From: Papilionanthe hookeriana x Papilionanthe teres
Lineage: Eukaryota; Streptophyta; Magnoliopsida; Asparagales; Orchidaceae
NCBI GenBank assembly: GCA_022702705.1
Contig: CM040428.1
Coordinates: forward strand, 90,226,933 to 90,290,932
Direction of reading: 5' to 3'
Length of the DNA: 64,000 bases
The position numbers and the translations under genes are program-made. Every line of letters starts with the position of its first letter. Position 1 is the stretch's first letter. Below are positions 61,486 to 64,000 of the stretch, in pieces. The notes beneath the pieces are model-generated. The model worked only from the letters and a program-made list of their open reading frames with translations. It was not told where the DNA came from and did not search any database.

Positions 61486-64000
61486 GACCAAAATTGAATT
61501 TTTCTAAAGTTGACCCACTGGGTCAACGGGGTAGTCATTGGGTCAGAAAATGATCATTTTGACCAAAGTTGACTTTTTGGTCAAAAGTTAACTTATTGGG
61601 TCAAGAATTGAACATTTTGACAGAATATGACTTTTTGGTCAAAAGTTGATATGTTGGGTCAATGGGTTGGTCATTGGGTCAAAAATTGACATTTTTGACC
61701 AAAGTTGACTTTTGGTTAAAAGTTGGTCTATTGGGTCAATGGGTGGTCGTTAGGTCAAAAATTAACTATTTTGACCAAAATTGACTTTTTGGTCAAAAGT
61801 TGACCTATTAGGCCACTGGGTTTGTCTTTGGGTCAAGGATTGACCATTTTGAACAAAGTTGAATTTTTGGTCAGAAACTGACTTATTGGGTCAAAAATTT
61901 GTCATTAGGCCAAAAATTGAATGGTTTGACTAAAATTTAATTTTTGGTCAAAAGTTAACCCATCGGGTCAACGGGGTGGTCATTAGGTCAGAAATAGAAC
62001 ATTTTGACCAAAGTTGACTTTTTGGTCAAAAGTTGACCTATTTGTCAATGAGTTGGTAATTGGGTCAAGAATTAACCATTTTGACCAAAGATGACTTTTT
62101 CGTCAAAAGTTGACCTATTGGGTCGATGGGTTTGTCATTGGGTCAAAAATTGACCATTTTGACCAAAGTTGACTTTTCGGTCAAAAGTTGACTTATTTGG
62201 TCAATGGGTGGTCATTAGCTCAAAAGTTGAATATTTTGACTAAAGTTGACTTTTTGGTCGAAAGTTGACTATTGCGTCGATGGGTTTGTCATTGGATCGA
62301 AGATTGACCATTTTGACAAATGTTGACTTTTCGTCGAATTGACTTATTAGATCGATAATTTGCCATTAAATCGAAATTTAACTATTTTCACTCAAAATTG
62401 ACTTTTTGGTCGAAATTTGACTTGTATTGACTGATGGGTTGGTCATTGCGTCGAGAATTAATCATTTTAACTGAAGTTGACTTTTTGGTGAAAAGTTGAC
62501 TATTAGGTTAATGGGTTGGTCATTGGGTCAAGGATTAACCATTCTAACTAAAGTTGACTTTTTGGTTAGAGATTGGTTTCTGTGGTGAATAATTGGTCAT
62601 TAGGTCAAAAATTGACTATTTTGACCAAAATTGACTTTTTGGTCAAAAGTTGACCTATTGGGTCAATCGGTTGGTCATTGTGTCAGAAATTGATCATTGT
62701 GAGAAAGTTGACTTTTTGCTCAAAAGTTGACCTATTTGGTCAATGAGTTTGTAATTTGGTCAAGAATTGACCATTTTGATCAAAGATGACTTTTTAGTCA
62801 AAATTTGATCTATTAGGTCAATGGGTTGGTCATTGGATTAAAAATTGATCATTTTGACCAAAGTTAACTTTTTGGTCAAAAGTTGGCCTATTGGGTTAAT
62901 GGGTGGTCATTAGGTCAAAAATTGACTATTTTGACCAAAATTGACTTTTTGATCAAAAGTTGACCTATTGGGTTAATGGGTTTATCATTGGGTCAAGGAT
63001 TGAACATTTTGACCAAAGTTGACTTTTTGGTCAGAGATTGACATATTGGGTCATTAATTGGTCATTAGGTTAAAAATTGACAATTTTAACCAAAATTAAA
63101 TTTTTGGTCAAAAGTTAACCCTTTGGGTAAAGGGGGCGGTTGTTGGGTAAAAAATTGACCATTTTGACCAATGTTGACTTTTTTTGTAAAAATTGACATA
63201 TTTGGTCAATGAGTTGGTAATTTGGTCAAGAATTGACAATTTTGACCTAAGATGACTTTTTTGGTCAGAAGTTGACATATTTGTTCAAAGGGTAAAAATC
63301 GACCATTTTGACCAAAGTTGACTTTTTGGTCAAAAAGTTGACCTATTGGGTCAATGGATGGTCATTAGGTTAAAAATTAACTATTTTGACAAAAATTAAA
63401 TTTTTGGTCAAAAGTTGACCCAATGAGTCAACGGGGTGGTCATTGGGTCAGAAATTGACCATTTTGACCAAAGTTGACTTTTTGGTTAAAAGTTGGCCTA
63501 TTTGCTCAATGAGTTTGTAATTGGGTCAAAATTGAATATTTTGACCGAAGATGATTTTTTGGTCAAAATTTGATTTATTTGGTCAATGAGTTGGTCATTG
63601 GGTCAAAAATATACAATTTTGACCAAACTTGACTTTTTGGTCAAAAGTTAACCTATTGAGTTAGGTCATTAAGTTGAAAATTGACTATTTTGATCAAAAT
63701 TGACTTTTTGGTCAAAAGTTGACCTATTAGGTCAATGGGTTTGTCATTGGGTCAAGGATTGTCCATTTTAACCAAAGTTGACTCTTTGGTCAGAGATTGA
63801 CTTATTGGGTCAATAATTGGTCATTAATTCAAAAATTAACTATTTTGATCAAAATTGACTTTTTCGTCAAAATTTGACCTTTTATACCAATGGGTTCATC
63901 ATTGGGTCAAACATTGATCATTCTAACCAAAGTTGATTTTTTGGTCAAAAGTTAACCTATTGGGTCAATTCGTTGGTCATTGGGTCAAGGATTGACCATT
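61486..64000 (+). repeat. Satellite segment Y, copy 2 (cut by window end)
   Basis: Collinear with about 50,860-53,385. Markers: CCACTGGGTCAACGGGG (about 61,514 and 50,868), GTTGATATGTTGGGTCAA (about 61,645 and 51,018), GGGGGCGGT (about 63,131 and 52,520), and CATTGATCATTCTAACC at the right (about 63,910 and 53,297). A TCGA-bearing patch with short deletions covers about 62,235-62,460. The array continues past the window. Confidence 0.77.

Larger units (their letters stand above)
1..64000 (+). repeat. 78-bp satellite array spanning the whole window
   Basis: The window is a continuous head-to-tail array of a ~78-bp AT-rich monomer that runs off both ends. The period can be read directly. Monomer starts at 48,453 and 48,531 are 78 bp apart, as are those at 53,301 and 53,379. 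Link-monomer signatures at 41,308, 41,776 and 42,010 are 468 and 234 bp apart, exactly 6 and 3 monomers. Every 300-bp stretch I read contains TTGACC/GGTCAA boxes in the same order. The link signature GGTCAGAGATTGACT stays on the + strand throughout, so orientation is uniform. No unique sequence, poly-A tail, terminal repeat or target-site duplication interrupts it. Host and chromosomal position cannot be told from the sequence. A nuclear eukaryotic genome, perhaps a plant, is inferred. Confidence 0.97.

Noticed and set aside
1..64000. CRISPR array, because short repeats recur at regular spacing
   Set aside because: There are no unique spacers: the whole 78 bp repeats, the repeats are contiguous, and no cas-like gene is present.
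1..64000. Telomere or subtelomere repeat
   Set aside because: No run of TTAGGG, TTTAGGG or similar short telomeric repeats was seen; TTGGGTCAA-type sequences are part of the 78-bp monomer.
1..64000. Centromeric satellite with CENP-B boxes
   Set aside because: I see no CENP-B box motif. HOR structure alone does not prove centromere function, so no location is claimed.
1..64000. Real regulatory promoter or enhancer made of W-boxes
   Set aside because: No gene, TATA-box context or transcription unit is present, and the motif density is explained by satellite amplification. Kept only as a speculative finding on protein binding.
1..64000. tRNA, rRNA or other structured RNA genes
   Set aside because: Hairpins occur in every monomer but are short inverted boxes. 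Nothing resembles tRNA arms and promoter boxes or rRNA conserved cores.

Overview
The whole 64 kb window is one uninterrupted tandem satellite array. I found no gene, RNA gene, transposon, CRISPR array or other unique sequence that I can support. The basic monomer is about 78 bp and AT-rich (31 G+C of 78 in a typical copy), so the window holds roughly 820 monomers (64,000/78). Both ends are cut inside the array. The link-monomer signature (GGTCAGAGATTGACT-like) reads on the + strand from one end to the other, so the array is head-to-tail with no inversion that I could see. Nuclear eukaryotic DNA is the only sensible source. A land plant is my best guess, because TTGAC(C/T) tandem stretches of this kind occur in plant intergenic DNA, but nothing here proves the host or places the array at a centromere, subtelomere or knob.

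The array is organised at several nested scales. (1) Each monomer is eight copies of a four-base core, TGAC or its reverse complement GTCA, spaced 8-12 bp apart (mean 9.75 bp, close to one DNA helical turn). The order TGAC x3, GTCA, TGAC, GTCA x3 equals its own reverse complement, centred on GGTCAAAAGTTGACC. (2) Monomers differ in a fixed order and form a ~932-bp, 12-monomer higher-order repeat (HOR). In it, a 'link' monomer with an altered centre recurs after 6, 3 and 3 monomers. (3) A super-repeat with a 5,825-bp period occupies about 2.0-19.6 kb in three tandem copies. A fourth copy lies at 27.4-33.7 kb, with partial copies near 36.0-38.4 and 43.6-44.1 kb. (4) Larger collinear duplications join 1-5.5 kb to 25.7-31 kb (offset ~25.7 kb), 13.5-22.1 kb to 27.4-36.0 kb (~13.9 kb), 39.5-42.4 kb to 55.5-58.4 kb (~16.0 kb), 55.1-57.3 kb to 58.7-61.0 kb (~3.7 kb), and 50.9-53.4 kb to 61.5-64.0 kb (~10.6 kb). 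Several differences between copies are whole numbers of monomers (one 78-bp deletion, one ~622-bp block of eight), as expected from unequal exchange.

The most curious features are the helically phased self-complementary box arrangement, the 6+3+3 link-monomer pattern, and patches (mainly 8.6-12.35 kb, also 1-0.6 kb and short stretches elsewhere) where TTGA/TCAA become TCGA and 78-bp phase is disturbed. Those patches may be consensus or basecalling artefacts and should be checked before any biological reading. All coding potential is a by-product of the 78-bp (26-codon) monomer. The longest open frames are 105 codons and read as repeated 26-residue versions of the satellite.
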